Assembly (NCBI GenBank): GCA_016110215.1
Contig: JADWQD010000004.1
Span: forward strand, 1,612,001 to 1,676,000
Reading direction: 5' to 3'
DNA length: 64,000 bases
DNA from: Capronia americana
Lineage: Eukaryota; Ascomycota; Eurotiomycetes; Chaetothyriales; Herpotrichiellaceae
Shown: piece after piece, positions 54,700 through 64,000 of the stretch
Layout of the letters: each line of letters starts with the position of its first letter
How positions within the stretch are numbered: position 1 is the first letter of the stretch
The notes under the pieces: model-generated
The model's input: only the letters and a program-made list of their open reading frames with translations
What the model was told of the DNA's origin: nothing
Databases searched by the model: none
Translations under genes and position numbers: made by a program

Positions 54700-55579
54700 A
54701 GCGCGAAACACATCGAATGAGTGTCAGAAACGGGGTTCCGATAGGTATATAAGCTAAGAGATTCAAGATCCGGGCATGAATTGCCATGATTTCTCAGTCT
54801 ATTTGGGCGAACCCCAGGGGCTGCGATCCCCAGGGGGCTGTGAACCTCTCCTTGACAATGAGAATGAATGTAATGCCCTGATTTCCAAACATACCTACGA
54901 AACATGCAAACCCGGGACCCGCAAAGCGCTCATGCCCGTGCCCACGCTGCTTAGATATGCCTCAGGCCCTGCCAAAGTAGCCCTCAGGATCGCATCGCCA
55001 CAGGTTCGAATTGCTTGGAGAGAGATCATGGTGAAACTCAGGTCCGGAAACTCAAATTGACCTACGAGATACGATAGAGATCAAGATTCGCCGCCGAGTG
55101 CCGAGGTACTATGTGCGTACTCTGTATACTGTCCAAAAGTGCTCTGAGCAGAACGGCTTCGAGGATGGATCAGGAGGGATATACCTAGGTATCATATTGG
55201 GGTTTTGATATTAGTGTGCAGCATAGCAGATATAGCGTATGGAGGATATACCACGTGAGAGAGAAAGAGTGAGAGAGAGATGCTTTCGAGGCCTTTAATC
55301 CGACTTTCTTTTCTGTATACACCTAGGTAAGTAATTAGACCAGGTCGGTCACTTGAGGTACGGATGCTGGTTCTGATTTTACTTTTGATTCCGATTACGC
55401 TGTGTCTCTTCCGGCGTTTTCTTCAATCCATGCTGACACCGTCCATGCGCACAAGTCACCGCGAATGCAGCCCTTTTCCATCAACAAGCAAAGCTTTTGA
55501 GCGCCGTGGCCTGGTTGTATAGCCGCCCAAAGCCCTCACACACTCTCATGAGTCGATCGTAATCTCATCCATTATCCCT
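54700..55579. other. Convergent gap between HET-S-like gene and arginase
   Basis: 880 bases between the two stop codons. A 95-codon plus-strand frame (54776-55060) has no motif. Nothing else is recognised. Confidence 0.45.
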
Positions 55580-56701
55580 TCACAGAAGAGTATCTCCCAA
55601 AGCACAGCGCACCAAACTGACCCCTGCTCTGACTGTTTCGCTGGCCCCCGCAGCCTCCACCGCGGGATTCACCTCGACGAGGTCCATCGCGACCAACTGA
55701 CCCGTTTCGTGCACACACTCGGCGATATAGTCCCCTTCTCGGAGCGTCAGGCCTCCTCTCACAGGCGTGCCCGTCGACGGCGCCCACATCGGATCTAGGG
55801 CATCGACGTCAAACGACAGGTGGATAGGTGTGTCGGTACCGATATGTGCGAGCGCCATCTCCACCACCCTGCCAATGCCATGTCTGTCTATATCATGCAT
55901 GCTGAAGGCCTTGATGCCGTGATCGCGCAGGATCTTCTTCTCGCCCCTGTCTACGTCCCGCAGGCCGATGTAGACGAGCTTGGTGGTCGAGAGACGCTGA
56001 TCGTCCTGAATCCAGCCGAAGATGTCGCGCTCCTCGGATTGGGCCAGTCCCGTCGCAAATGCTACAGGCATGCCGTGGATGTTCCCGCTGTCGGATGTCT
56101 CGGGGGTGTTGATGTCGGCATGGGCGTCTACCCAGATGACAGCGATCTCTTTCCTGCCGCCATAGCGTTCGTGGATGGCCTTGGCCGTGCCTGCGATCGT
56201 GCCGATGGCGATACTGTGGTCTCCGCCGAGGGTCAAGACCATGCGTCCCTGCCGGGCCTGCTCGTACACCTGGCCCGCGAGCTTTTCTGTCACTGCGCTG
56301 ACGGAGCGGGGGTTCTTCATGCCACGGTGCGGCACGTCGGACTGAGCCCGCATCTCGTTGTAGTTGTGCACTTCCGTGTCGCCGTGCAGCTTATACCCCA
56401 GCTCATCACGGATCTGGTCCAACAGACCGGCGCTGACCAAGGCCGTAGGCGCGGCGTCGACTCCCTCTTTGCATTGCCCGCCACTGAAGCCGACAAGCAC
56501 GACGCCAAGGTCACCGGGGCAGGGGAGGAACTTCTGCCGTATGGTTGATGGGGATGTCATATCGTAGCTCTGGGCGTCCGGGAGGCCGTGTGAGGCAGTG
56601 AGGGAGGCGTAGCCGTTGGAAGAGTGGTGGCCGTTCGTGTGCCCGTTGGTGTGTCCGTTAGTTGTTGAAGGGGTGGACTTCTCGGGGGCAACCGGGTGCA
56701 T
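55580..56701 (-). CDS. aga: Arginase (373 aa, alternative 326 aa)
   Basis: Single exon. Arginase converts arginine to ornithine and urea. Mn-binding signatures are all present: GGDHSIAIG, VDAHADINTP and SFDVDALDP. The region also includes GFSGGQCKEGVDAAP at the N-terminal side and the LREGDYIAECV and VEVNPAVE blocks. Two in-frame ATGs are plausible. The first at 56701 adds 47 residues with a THTNGHTNGH-type repeat; the second at 56560 (MTSPSTIRQKFL) matches the usual start of cytosolic fungal arginases. A longer open frame to 56737 has no earlier ATG. Expression is likely induced by arginine by family precedent. Confidence 0.95.
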   Translation of the reverse strand: MHPVAPEKSTPSTTNGHTNGHTNGHHSSNGYASLTASHGLPDAQSYDMTSPSTIRQKFLPCPGDLGVVLVGFSGGQCKEGVDAAPTALVSAGLLDQIRDELGYKLHGDTEVHNYNEMRAQSDVPHRGMKNPRSVSAVTEKLAGQVYEQARQGRMVLTLGGDHSIAIGTIAGTAKAIHERYGGRKEIAVIWVDAHADINTPETSDSGNIHGMPVAFATGLAQSEERDIFGWIQDDQRLSTTKLVYIGLRDVDRGEKKILRDHGIKAFSMHDIDRHGIGRVVEMALAHIGTDTPIHLSFDVDALDPMWAPSTGTPVRGGLTLREGDYIAECVHETGQLVAMDLVEVNPAVEAAGASETVRAGVSLVRCALGDTLL

Positions 56702-57868
56702 CTTGGACTGACGACGAAGACAAGTATGGAGAACCAAGGTACTGGGTCAGTGCGCCGTGTATCAGTGGTCGTGAAGCTCGTCGATGACGGTGGCTGCCCA
56801 AACGACAACTTCTGCCCACCTAATGAAGGAGAGAAAGAAAACACGACTGCTTTTGGTATTATGTACAGACCGGCACGACACCCTCTACAGCAGAACCGAA
56901 AATTGAAGACGAAAAGAAGGGCAATGAGCGTGGTAAAAATAGGTGGGTGAATATAATATTTTGTTGGAAGGGGCGTCGACTCACCTCAGCATCCATCTCG
57001 TCCCATCTGGCGCCATCCCACTCTCCAACGCGCTGCCCCTCCGTTGCGTTTTCGGAGCGCTTTTGCCTCAACGCGTGCCGACACATGACTGGCGGACCCC
57101 TTGGGTGCCCCTGGCGAGCAGAGAGCATGACGACGCCAGCGCCGTGGGGTTGGATCATCATGAGCAACTCTAGGTTCTCGCCCTGCATGCGCTTGCATAT
57201 CGATCATCCCCTAAGTGCAAGATTAGCCGCGCGTGTCGTACGGGGACGAGCCTTTCACGCCGGGCTAGGTCGTTAAGTGACAATCCATCCTGTCTTATCA
57301 ACTTCAATTCCCCTAAGTACAGTTCCTGGCGAGGCTGTGGTTTATATTGCTAACAGAATCAAACTCGACAACGAAGCCGAAATCTTAGTGATTCTATCCT
57401 CTTTTTGCCGCATCACATGGTCAATTTCGCCATGTTTCGGAGAGCAATCTATTTGCTAAATTCCGTTCGTTCGGGGTGTGCCAACCCCGGCCGCTTGTAT
57501 ACAACCCATCTAGATGTACATTTTGTCCACCTGACCACGCACCGCCGGATTCACGCGGGGAGCTATCTTGCCACCTCGTAAGAGTGGCGACTTCTAACTT
57601 CTTTCCCGTCGAGCCAAGGGTCGAGACGGCCCAGGTCTCAACTGGCCGATGAGTTCTGTTTCCCTCAGGCGGCCAAGGACCAATATTGCGACGATCTGCC
57701 TCTGTTAATAAACTCAACACAACATTGGGCCCGGGCCTGCTCCTGAGAGGGTTTTGAATTGCTTCCTGATCAAGAAGGCCGGCCCCTAGGATGCTATGTG
57801 CAAATCTGCCCTGCTGGCTGGGGGTATTACTGGACTGACGACGTTATCAAAACGACAACATAGCGAAG
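56702..57868. other. Arginase promoter region and histidine kinase 3' flank
   Basis: About 1.2 kb between two minus-strand genes. Frames up to 109 codons on both strands are not supported. An ATG-bearing exon upstream of 56701 cannot be excluded. Confidence 0.4.
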
Positions 57869-60811
57869 TCACCCCATGAACTTCTTCAGTGTGTTATCGA
57901 GCTTTGTCAGAGCTAGAGGCTTCGGTAGGAAAGCGTCTGTACCTGCCGACATGCACATTGCTTGAGCGTCAGGGCCAACCACAGCAGTCACCATTATGAT
58001 AGGTCGTCTCTTTCCTGTGAGGGCTCCTGAATGCTCCATTTCTCGAATTTTCCTGGTTGCTGTAATTCCGTCCATACGTGGCATTGATTGATCCATCAGT
58101 ATCAGAGCAATGTCTCTGTCGTTTTCGACGAGTTTTTCGATCCCATCCTGTCCATCATCCGCCACGATAGCGTTATACCCGAGTGTTTTGAGCATCTTCA
58201 CTCCAAGCTTCTGATTTATCTTGTTGTCTTCAACGAGTAGCACGGTGGAGCCACTGAGTGTCTTCGTCTCGTGGGCTGGATTTGAACCTTCATTTTCCAC
58301 CACATCAACGACTGGCGCGAATCTGACTGAACGGTCAATGGCTGCCCTACCAGTCCGGGCGGCCGTGACCATGTTCTCCACCACTCGGTGCAAAAGAAAA
58401 GGCCTTCTGATTGGCACAATATGTGGTGGAGGGACCGACCCAAAGGACTCGTCCATGAGCGTTTGAGAGTCGTAAGACACAACGACCAGCTGGCGTCGAA
58501 CCTCCAGTATCCGCCGGAGAAGTTGACCATTGGCTCGCAAGAACATCAGATCCGTCCAGATATATCCCCAAGCGTCGGATATGGCATCGTCGAGATCGGC
58601 CCGAACCACTTCAAACCCAAAAGCTTTCCAAGCCAGCTGCAATCCTTCTACCATTCGCTCGCTGCAGGATGCAAAGAGAGCAATAGTCCGATTTGGACCC
58701 AGATGTCCCAGACTGTCAGGCAAATCAGCCGAAACCGTGATAGGAATTGTGACGGTGAAGGTGCTGCCGGATGTTTCGGTTCCTGCTTCTTCCCGATGCG
58801 GGCATTTGCTCTCCACTGTGATTGTCCCTTCCATTTTCTGTAACAATTGCCGGATTATGGCCAGACCGAGGCCGGTTCCCCTGTGAGCACCTCGAGTCTG
58901 GGCCTGCTTGAATGGCTCGAATAGATGCGGCAAGAACGATTCAGGTATGCCAAAGCCAGAATCCCTGACAGTGACGACCAACGCGTCGTCCTTGATCTCT
59001 ACCAAGAGTATAACATAGCCGGACTGTGTAAATTTCAATGCATTTGTGAGTAGATTCATGAGGATCCGTTGCAGATAGGTCTCGTCCAGGAAGAGAGAGT
59101 GCGGAACATTGGGCCCGACCACAATCATGAGCTCGGTACCCGCCTCTTCGTCCTTGTTCGGCAAAATAGTGAGTAATGACTCGCACACTCTTCGGAGATC
59201 TAGGCTGGTTGGCCGGCACACAGCCTCCCCCTTTTCCAAGCGTGACCAGTCAAGGACATTCGCAGTGATCATGGACAGCGATCTGGTGGCTTGCTGCATA
59301 GCGAGGAGGAGCAGGCGAGCCTCTTCATTCAATTCCGTACGAGACATGAGGTCACTGTAGCCCTGCAGCTGGTGCAAAGGGGTCCGAATCTCGTGGCTGG
59401 CACTGGCTATGAACTCGCTCCTAGCTGCCGCAGCAGCTTCCGCGTTCTCTTTCTGAGCGATGGCTGCCCATAGTTTCCGCTTGGTCTGAACAATTTCTGC
59501 TAGCTTGTTCCGGGCCACAGTAGCCGAATGAGCTAGGAGACCATTAGCTAGCATGCAGGTCAGGATAGCTATGCTCGTCACAGCAACCGCCAGATTGGGA
59601 GGATATCCGTGTTTGTTGGTCTCAGGTGCTCGAGACCAGAACGTTGTCGCCCACATTCCAGTAAAATGCTTGGCTGCGACTCCTGCTGCGGCAACCGTAG
59701 AGAAAATCAGCTGCTGAGATAGATTGACTTCGATTTGAGGTATCAGTATGCATCCAATGGTACAGACTAACCAACTGATGGTCGCAGAGAGTAGGACGAG
59801 GAATGGCTGGAGGGTGACATGGCCTTGGGGGATTTTCAGAGCCAGTATACCCGAAATGTGCATGCTTGTGATCGCTAAGCTCCATATGAACCCTTTTGCG
59901 AAGTGTCCGAAAGTTGCCCCGTGGTACAGGAGGTAAGCTGTGCCGACGAGAGCATTGGTTGCCTTGAGCGCAGTAGTCTTAGGGACTCGGAAGGACATGA
60001 AGCTGGGTAAGCCCAGGCTGCTGCTGTCGGAATGGCTCGGGGAAGATGAGCGTCGGGCACGGCCGTCTTCATCTGAGCTCCAAGGAAGACTCTCCGTATC
60101 ATTAGTAGAAGACTCTTCGTATAAGGAGGAATTCGGGGCAAGTAGTGGCCGCCACCAAGTTGAATATGGCGATGAATCAGGTTGGTCAGCAGAAAGCGTA
60201 GCTTCAGCGGTCGCGACGTTGGCAGGTTTTCCAACCGCAAAATGGTCTTCCAATGGTCCTAGAGTCATACTTGCGCCGCCTTCGTACCTGACGATCCCGT
60301 GGTCTCCAATGTCGTTCATCTGCCCAGGCACACTCAGAGGCTCATAGTCGCCGTCATAGGAACGTGGTCCTAGAAGTGCGTCCGTACTGCCATTCAGAAC
60401 CCTAACTGCATCCTTTTTGCGCTGACGCCTCGCCATTTGTCTCCTTTTTTTGACAATGCGAAGATATCTATCGCGCATGAGATCTGAGGCCAGGGCCAAG
60501 AAAGTGAAGGTGACAGCGAGAAACGCGCTCAGGGCTGTTAGGGGTACGTCTAGCCCGATCTCGAGAGGCAGCTCACACGCCAACATGGCAATAAAGTGCA
60601 GGCACCAGATGGAACAGAAGCCGAAGGTCAAGCTGCCCAGTAACGTCCAGACCAGGACGCCTGAGAGATATCGGGATGTTCGCGCTTGACACATCATTTG
60701 GGTCGAAGTGAAGGCGCCGAGGAGGGAAACGGCGATGCTGGCGACGATCAAGCCAGCATCCCAATGAACCTCTAATCGCCGGAGGGCCGGCTCCTGCTCA
60801 ACCTGATTCAT
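57869..60811 (-). CDS. MHYT-domain hybrid histidine kinase (980 aa)
   Basis: Single exon; the frame is open to 60847 but the first ATG is 60811. The N-terminal MHYT-type sensor has about seven membrane helices in two blocks. The first holds WCLHFIAML; the second, after a 180-residue cytosolic loop, holds SMHISG and KHFTGM. These Met/His/Cys clusters are the proposed metal or gas ligands. The HisKA box SASHEIRTPLHQLQGY gives phospho-His473, then NLLTNALKFTQSG (N box), DSGFGIP and GTGLGLAI of the ATPase domain. The receiver domain at the C-terminus has the VEDN acidic pair, phospho-Asp907 in LMDQSMPRMDG and the KP Lys. It is therefore a complete phosphorelay sensor. Signal unknown; MHYT proteins are thought to sense O2, NO or CO. 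Confidence 0.93.
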   Translation of the reverse strand: MNQVEQEPALRRLEVHWDAGLIVASIAVSLLGAFTSTQMMCQARTSRYLSGVLVWTLLGSLTFGFCSIWCLHFIAMLACELPLEIGLDVPLTALSAFLAVTFTFLALASDLMRDRYLRIVKKRRQMARRQRKKDAVRVLNGSTDALLGPRSYDGDYEPLSVPGQMNDIGDHGIVRYEGGASMTLGPLEDHFAVGKPANVATAEATLSADQPDSSPYSTWWRPLLAPNSSLYEESSTNDTESLPWSSDEDGRARRSSSPSHSDSSSLGLPSFMSFRVPKTTALKATNALVGTAYLLYHGATFGHFAKGFIWSLAITSMHISGILALKIPQGHVTLQPFLVLLSATISWLVCTIGCILIPQIEVNLSQQLIFSTVAAAGVAAKHFTGMWATTFWSRAPETNKHGYPPNLAVAVTSIAILTCMLANGLLAHSATVARNKLAEIVQTKRKLWAAIAQKENAEAAAAARSEFIASASHEIRTPLHQLQGYSDLMSRTELNEEARLLLLAMQQATRSLSMITANVLDWSRLEKGEAVCRPTSLDLRRVCESLLTILPNKDEEAGTELMIVVGPNVPHSLFLDETYLQRILMNLLTNALKFTQSGYVILLVEIKDDALVVTVRDSGFGIPESFLPHLFEPFKQAQTRGAHRGTGLGLAIIRQLLQKMEGTITVESKCPHREEAGTETSGSTFTVTIPITVSADLPDSLGHLGPNRTIALFASCSERMVEGLQLAWKAFGFEVVRADLDDAISDAWGYIWTDLMFLRANGQLLRRILEVRRQLVVVSYDSQTLMDESFGSVPPPHIVPIRRPFLLHRVVENMVTAARTGRAAIDRSVRFAPVVDVVENEGSNPAHETKTLSGSTVLLVEDNKINQKLGVKMLKTLGYNAIVADDGQDGIEKLVENDRDIALILMDQSMPRMDGITATRKIREMEHSGALTGKRRPIIMVTAVVGPDAQAMCMSAGTDAFLPKPLALTKLDNTLKKFMG

Positions 60812-63248
60812 CCTCGTCTTGTCGTGAAGGACTTGCGCGATCGTCACGGGGCGGGTATTCGTGTCCGAGACAGTCGTATATTTGTCCTGAAGCCCAACAT
60901 ACTGACACTATCCGCTGCGAATCCGTGTGTTCTTCCACCGAATGCCCTGAGTCCTCGTCCGAGCCTCAAATCCAGCGTTTACCGGAAAGAGGCCGCGGCC
61001 TCGTCGGATAGGAGGGTTCGCTAGGTTCACTTGCGGTAGCGAGGGGAGGATTAGTCGTGTATCGGTGATATGCTATGGGAATGCATACACAGAGAAGAGT
61101 TCCTGTGCAATCGTGAGATCCGTAAAGGGAGGAACGCGAACACGAAAATGTACTTCTGTGAGAAAAGAAGCGAAGATCGCAGCCAGAAGAACTTGTGAGC
61201 TCAGGGTCGGCAGTGGGTAACCTCGAAATCCTGCGTCACTGGAAAGGGCATCGCCGATGAAGCTTATTACTAACGCAAGCAGGTGTCTCCGGAACTTCAT
61301 GGGTCATGTCAGGCGCTTCTTTGGGAAGTGGTGTAAGGCTTCGGATGCCCGGGCCGTGATTTCTTTAACTGAATCCTGCCTGGGCCAAAGCAGCAATGGG
61401 CCAAGAACTGGCCGCAACGGGCGAAGGTTCAGGGAGCCAGAAGGAGGTGGCGTCCCGAAAGATGAACCAACTGCGGGGCCAGAGTTTTGAGTAGCGGCAG
61501 TTGCTTGGCTGCGCTATTTGACCAGCTGCTGATTGGACATGTCTCGTTATCGAATTCTCACAAACCTGCATCAAGAGTCCCATAGTCTCCCTGGTAGTTC
61601 GTATCTATGGTAGCCATCTTACCAACAGAGACGAATAACAGCAGAGCGCTTTTTACTATGGGTCACGCGTCGAGCCTGAGCCGCCAAGGGTGGCTCCCCC
61701 TGGCTGCATATTTGGTGTGCTTTGATCATGCCTACTTAAGTTTCAGCACCTTCAGGGGTTGGTGGCTGCTCGCTGCATGGCAGTTTTCACTGTGCCACTT
61801 GACCTACCAGACAACGCGAATGACGTGAATGCGTACAGACTACTAATGATCTTTTTCCCAAGCCTACCTACAACTGTATCTTCGTTGAGACGGACGCTAC
61901 TCTCGAAGAATAGAGCCCTTCAGGCCATCGTTACCTCCAGCGTTGGCCACCCATTGCGCCCTCCCACCTACCTAGGTCTGGTGAGGTATTTCCCTTACCT
62001 ACTGTAACGATCAATCTGCAGCTTTCTCCTCGCTATAAGATATAGCAAGGCAATAGTAAGCCTAGAAGCTTACTCCGTACTGGGTCACCATATGGCATAT
62101 ATCAGACTCGGCCACAAACATGCCGGACGCCATTGTGCTTGCTTTGCGACCTTAGTTTGCCTGGCACTCTAGCTCCAACTTCTGTATCCCGACCAGCACG
62201 CTCACTCCTCCGAAATCCTTTGTGATCTGACAAGCCTCGAGTCGGTCAGCATCCGATTCGCCATTCAGCGCCGCCCATCTCTGTATCCTAGACGAGCCCG
62301 TCCTTTTGATGCACCACCTTCATTTTGTTTTTCCGTTACAATATCTCATATACCTAGGTACCGAGCAGATCTGGTCGAGGGACGAGATTGGCTGCTATCC
62401 CTTTTGCCCCAGACAAAGCCAATGTATCATAGCGCTCTGGCTTTCAGTGCCTTCCGTCGACAAACGATCATCTTTGACGCTGTCGGCCATAATTGTCACG
62501 TGGCCTCATCGTTCAGCAAGAAAAACACCTTGAGAGTTGCGTAAACGTGGCCACCAATTTGGCAAAATCGATACCCATTGAGTGGAGTTGGTGCCGCGAC
62601 AGCAGTAATTCAGCGGCTCTTTAACGAGGTATGTTGCGTTTGAGGCTTCCAAGGGTTGGTCGACTGCGAGATGCCGTTGCGCATTTTGGTCCGACTGGAA
62701 ATCAACAGTGATCTCGTCTCAAGGCCATCCTCTCCGGGTACGCCGGGTTCCATGGATTTACAAATGGGAAGATTGATCCCCAGTTTCGAGGTGGAAAGGT
62801 CGACGTTTTGAGAGCAGAGTGCTCCCCCGTAGCTAACGCGGGGCAAGGAAACGCGCAGCTTGCACTTCCGACTTCTATTTCGCTCTCTAGGCGCCCGGTT
62901 GAAACATGACCGGCCAACCACATGTCTTGCTCCCTACAACACCAAGATCGTCCAAGCAGATGGGCAGGTGAGATTCTACGAATAGGACTTGGCGGCTAGA
63001 CTGCTCACTCACTCCATGCTACCCCGGGCTTGATCGTGTTCCGTGGTATATATAACCTGCGGTGTCATCTCCATCAACCGCGACGTCGCCCACGGTTAGC
63101 AGTCTTCATTCCCTGATGAGCGAGACCGGCCCATTGATTTTCTCGCCGTACAAAAAGTTGAGCCTTTGTTTTGCTCGGGCTTCTGCTCTTGAATCGTTGT
63201 CGTCCTGCTGTATCTGCCCTCGTTGCTGAAGTTCTCTCTCCTCTCACC
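60812..63248. promoter_or_regulatory. Long divergent regulatory region
   Basis: About 2.4 kb between the histidine kinase and the AIM24-family gene. CCTACCTACCTAGG-type short repeats occur near 61960-62000. Short frames only. No RNA gene is recognised. Confidence 0.4.
63047..63055 (+). promoter_or_regulatory. TATA box candidate for the AIM24-family gene
   Basis: TATATATAA lies about 194 bases upstream of the ATG at 63249, a plausible distance for a fungal core promoter with a leader of about 160 bases. Confidence 0.5.
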
Positions 63249-64000
63249 ATGTCCTACCCTCCGCCAGGCGCGGGACAGCCGCAGGGCTACTATCCTCGTA
63301 TGAGCCCCTCGACATCGCATGCGATGAGAAATGGCTAACCTGCGAACAGCCCCTCCGACTAATGGCCAGCGTACGGCATGCGAGCAGATGCTATTCCTCT
63401 CTCCTCCATGACACTGACTTGCCTACCACACAGCCACATTCCGTCCACCTCCCTCACAAACGTCCCCGCCGCCGCAGTTCTTCCCCCCTCCTCCGTCCGG
63501 CCCATCCCCTCCACCCCAGAACGCGCACTACCCACCCCCGCCCCAGATATCGCAGGTAACGCAGTCTCCTTCGCCTCCGCCGCTCCAACAACCCACAGCC
63601 CAACGCCCGTTCAACTACTCGACCGTCCCGGCGTCCGCGCCCGCCTACAGAACCACGTTCGACCACTCGGCCATCCAAGCCCACAACCGACAACCCTCGT
63701 ACGATGGCCCCGCGGCCGCACCTATCGCCGAGGGCGATGAAAAAGTTACATCCCCGCGCCTCGCAAAAATCACGAGCGAGATGGCCAACGTGATGAAATC
63801 GCCACAGGGCCCATCGCTCGTGGGCGTCCCGCAAGGCGGCGGCTTCGTGGGCGCGCAAGCCACCAACCAGGACGACGTCGGCACGTTCAACGGCGGCAGC
63901 TACCGCATCTCGCATCGCGACACGAACTCGATCCTCACGATCCAGCTGGCCATGGGCTGCCCCATCACGGCCAAACCGGGCGTCATGATCGCCATGTCCC
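63249..64000 (+). CDS. AIM24-family protein, 5' part (3 exons, truncated by window end)
   Basis: Joined as 63249-63297, 63350-63370 and 63434 to the window edge. Introns of 52 and 63 bases have CTAAC and CTGAC branch sites. Exon 2 is only 21 bases. The N-terminus is Pro/Gln-rich (about 100 residues), then a linker leads to DDVGTFNGGSYRISHRDTNSILTIQLAMGCPITAKPGVMIAM, the opening strand set of the AIM24/TraP-like jelly-roll domain. Yeast AIM24 is a mitochondrial inner-membrane protein needed for MICOS integrity. The long Pro-rich N-terminus has no clear presequence, so this may be the cytosolic paralogue group. The 3' end is outside the window. Confidence 0.85.

Noticed and set aside
54776..55060. 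95-codon frame downstream of the HET-S-like gene
   Set aside because: No motif; lies in the convergent 3' region. A GGTTCGAATT string here recalls a tRNA B box, but no tRNA cloverleaf could be drawn around it.
1..64000. CRISPR arrays, operons, bacterial ribosome binding sites, rRNA and transposons
   Set aside because: None expected in or seen in this nuclear fungal sequence. No regularly spaced repeats, transposase, reverse transcriptase or long terminal repeats were found by eye.

Overview
The window is nuclear DNA from a filamentous ascomycete (Pezizomycotina). Genes are protein-coding and monocistronic on both strands. They are interrupted by short introns, mostly 50-85 bases, with GTRAGT-like donors, CTGAC/CTAAC branch sites and YAG acceptors. 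The gene set includes an HET-domain protein, a HET-S-type HeLo protein, a NACHT-ankyrin receptor, a CON-6 conidiation protein, an MHYT hybrid histidine kinase and a fungal P450. I could not place it to genus. All exon joins were made by eye from splice signals and reading frame, without transcript or database support.

Layout. 0-13 kb: an acidic hypothetical protein, a Nudix hydrolase, a membrane-anchored HET-domain protein, an unknown protein that may be a 2OG-Fe(II) oxygenase, a 2.3 kb gene-poor stretch with two decayed tandem repeats, a secreted HExxH metallopeptidase and an MFS transporter. 14-31 kb is a dense, mostly housekeeping block: NYN-domain protein, small F-box protein, lactonase-like metallo-beta-lactamase, PEX2, a Kap120/importin-11 type karyopherin, an alpha/beta-hydrolase fused to a CX5R phosphatase, mitochondrial GatB and a cytochrome P450. 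31-39.8 kb is sparse. It holds two multi-exon genes that only appear when exons are joined: a con-6 family gene and a CorA-like membrane protein. 39.8-41 kb is a ribokinase-type sugar kinase.

41.2-54.7 kb is the accessory core and looks like a fungal immunity or self/non-self recognition island. It contains a Ser/Thr kinase with an NLR-like helical N-terminus, an uncharacterised gene, a tandem kinase-pseudokinase, a 1,427-residue NACHT-ankyrin NLR and, head to head with the NLR, a 283-residue HET-S homologue. The last two carry matching amyloid-signalling motifs: one copy at the extreme N-terminus of the NLR and two copies at the C-terminus of the HeLo protein. This is the arrangement of the Podospora NWD2/HET-S cell-death pair, but with ankyrin repeats in place of WD40 repeats in the receptor. 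55.5-64 kb returns to ordinary genes: arginase, an MHYT-domain hybrid histidine kinase, a long regulatory gap and the 5' part of an AIM24-family gene cut by the window end.

The proposed logic of the core pair is inference from a known family: ligand binding by the ankyrin repeats drives NACHT oligomerisation, the N-terminal motifs stack into an amyloid template, the HeLo protein's C-terminal repeats are converted on it, and the HeLo domain then disrupts membranes.
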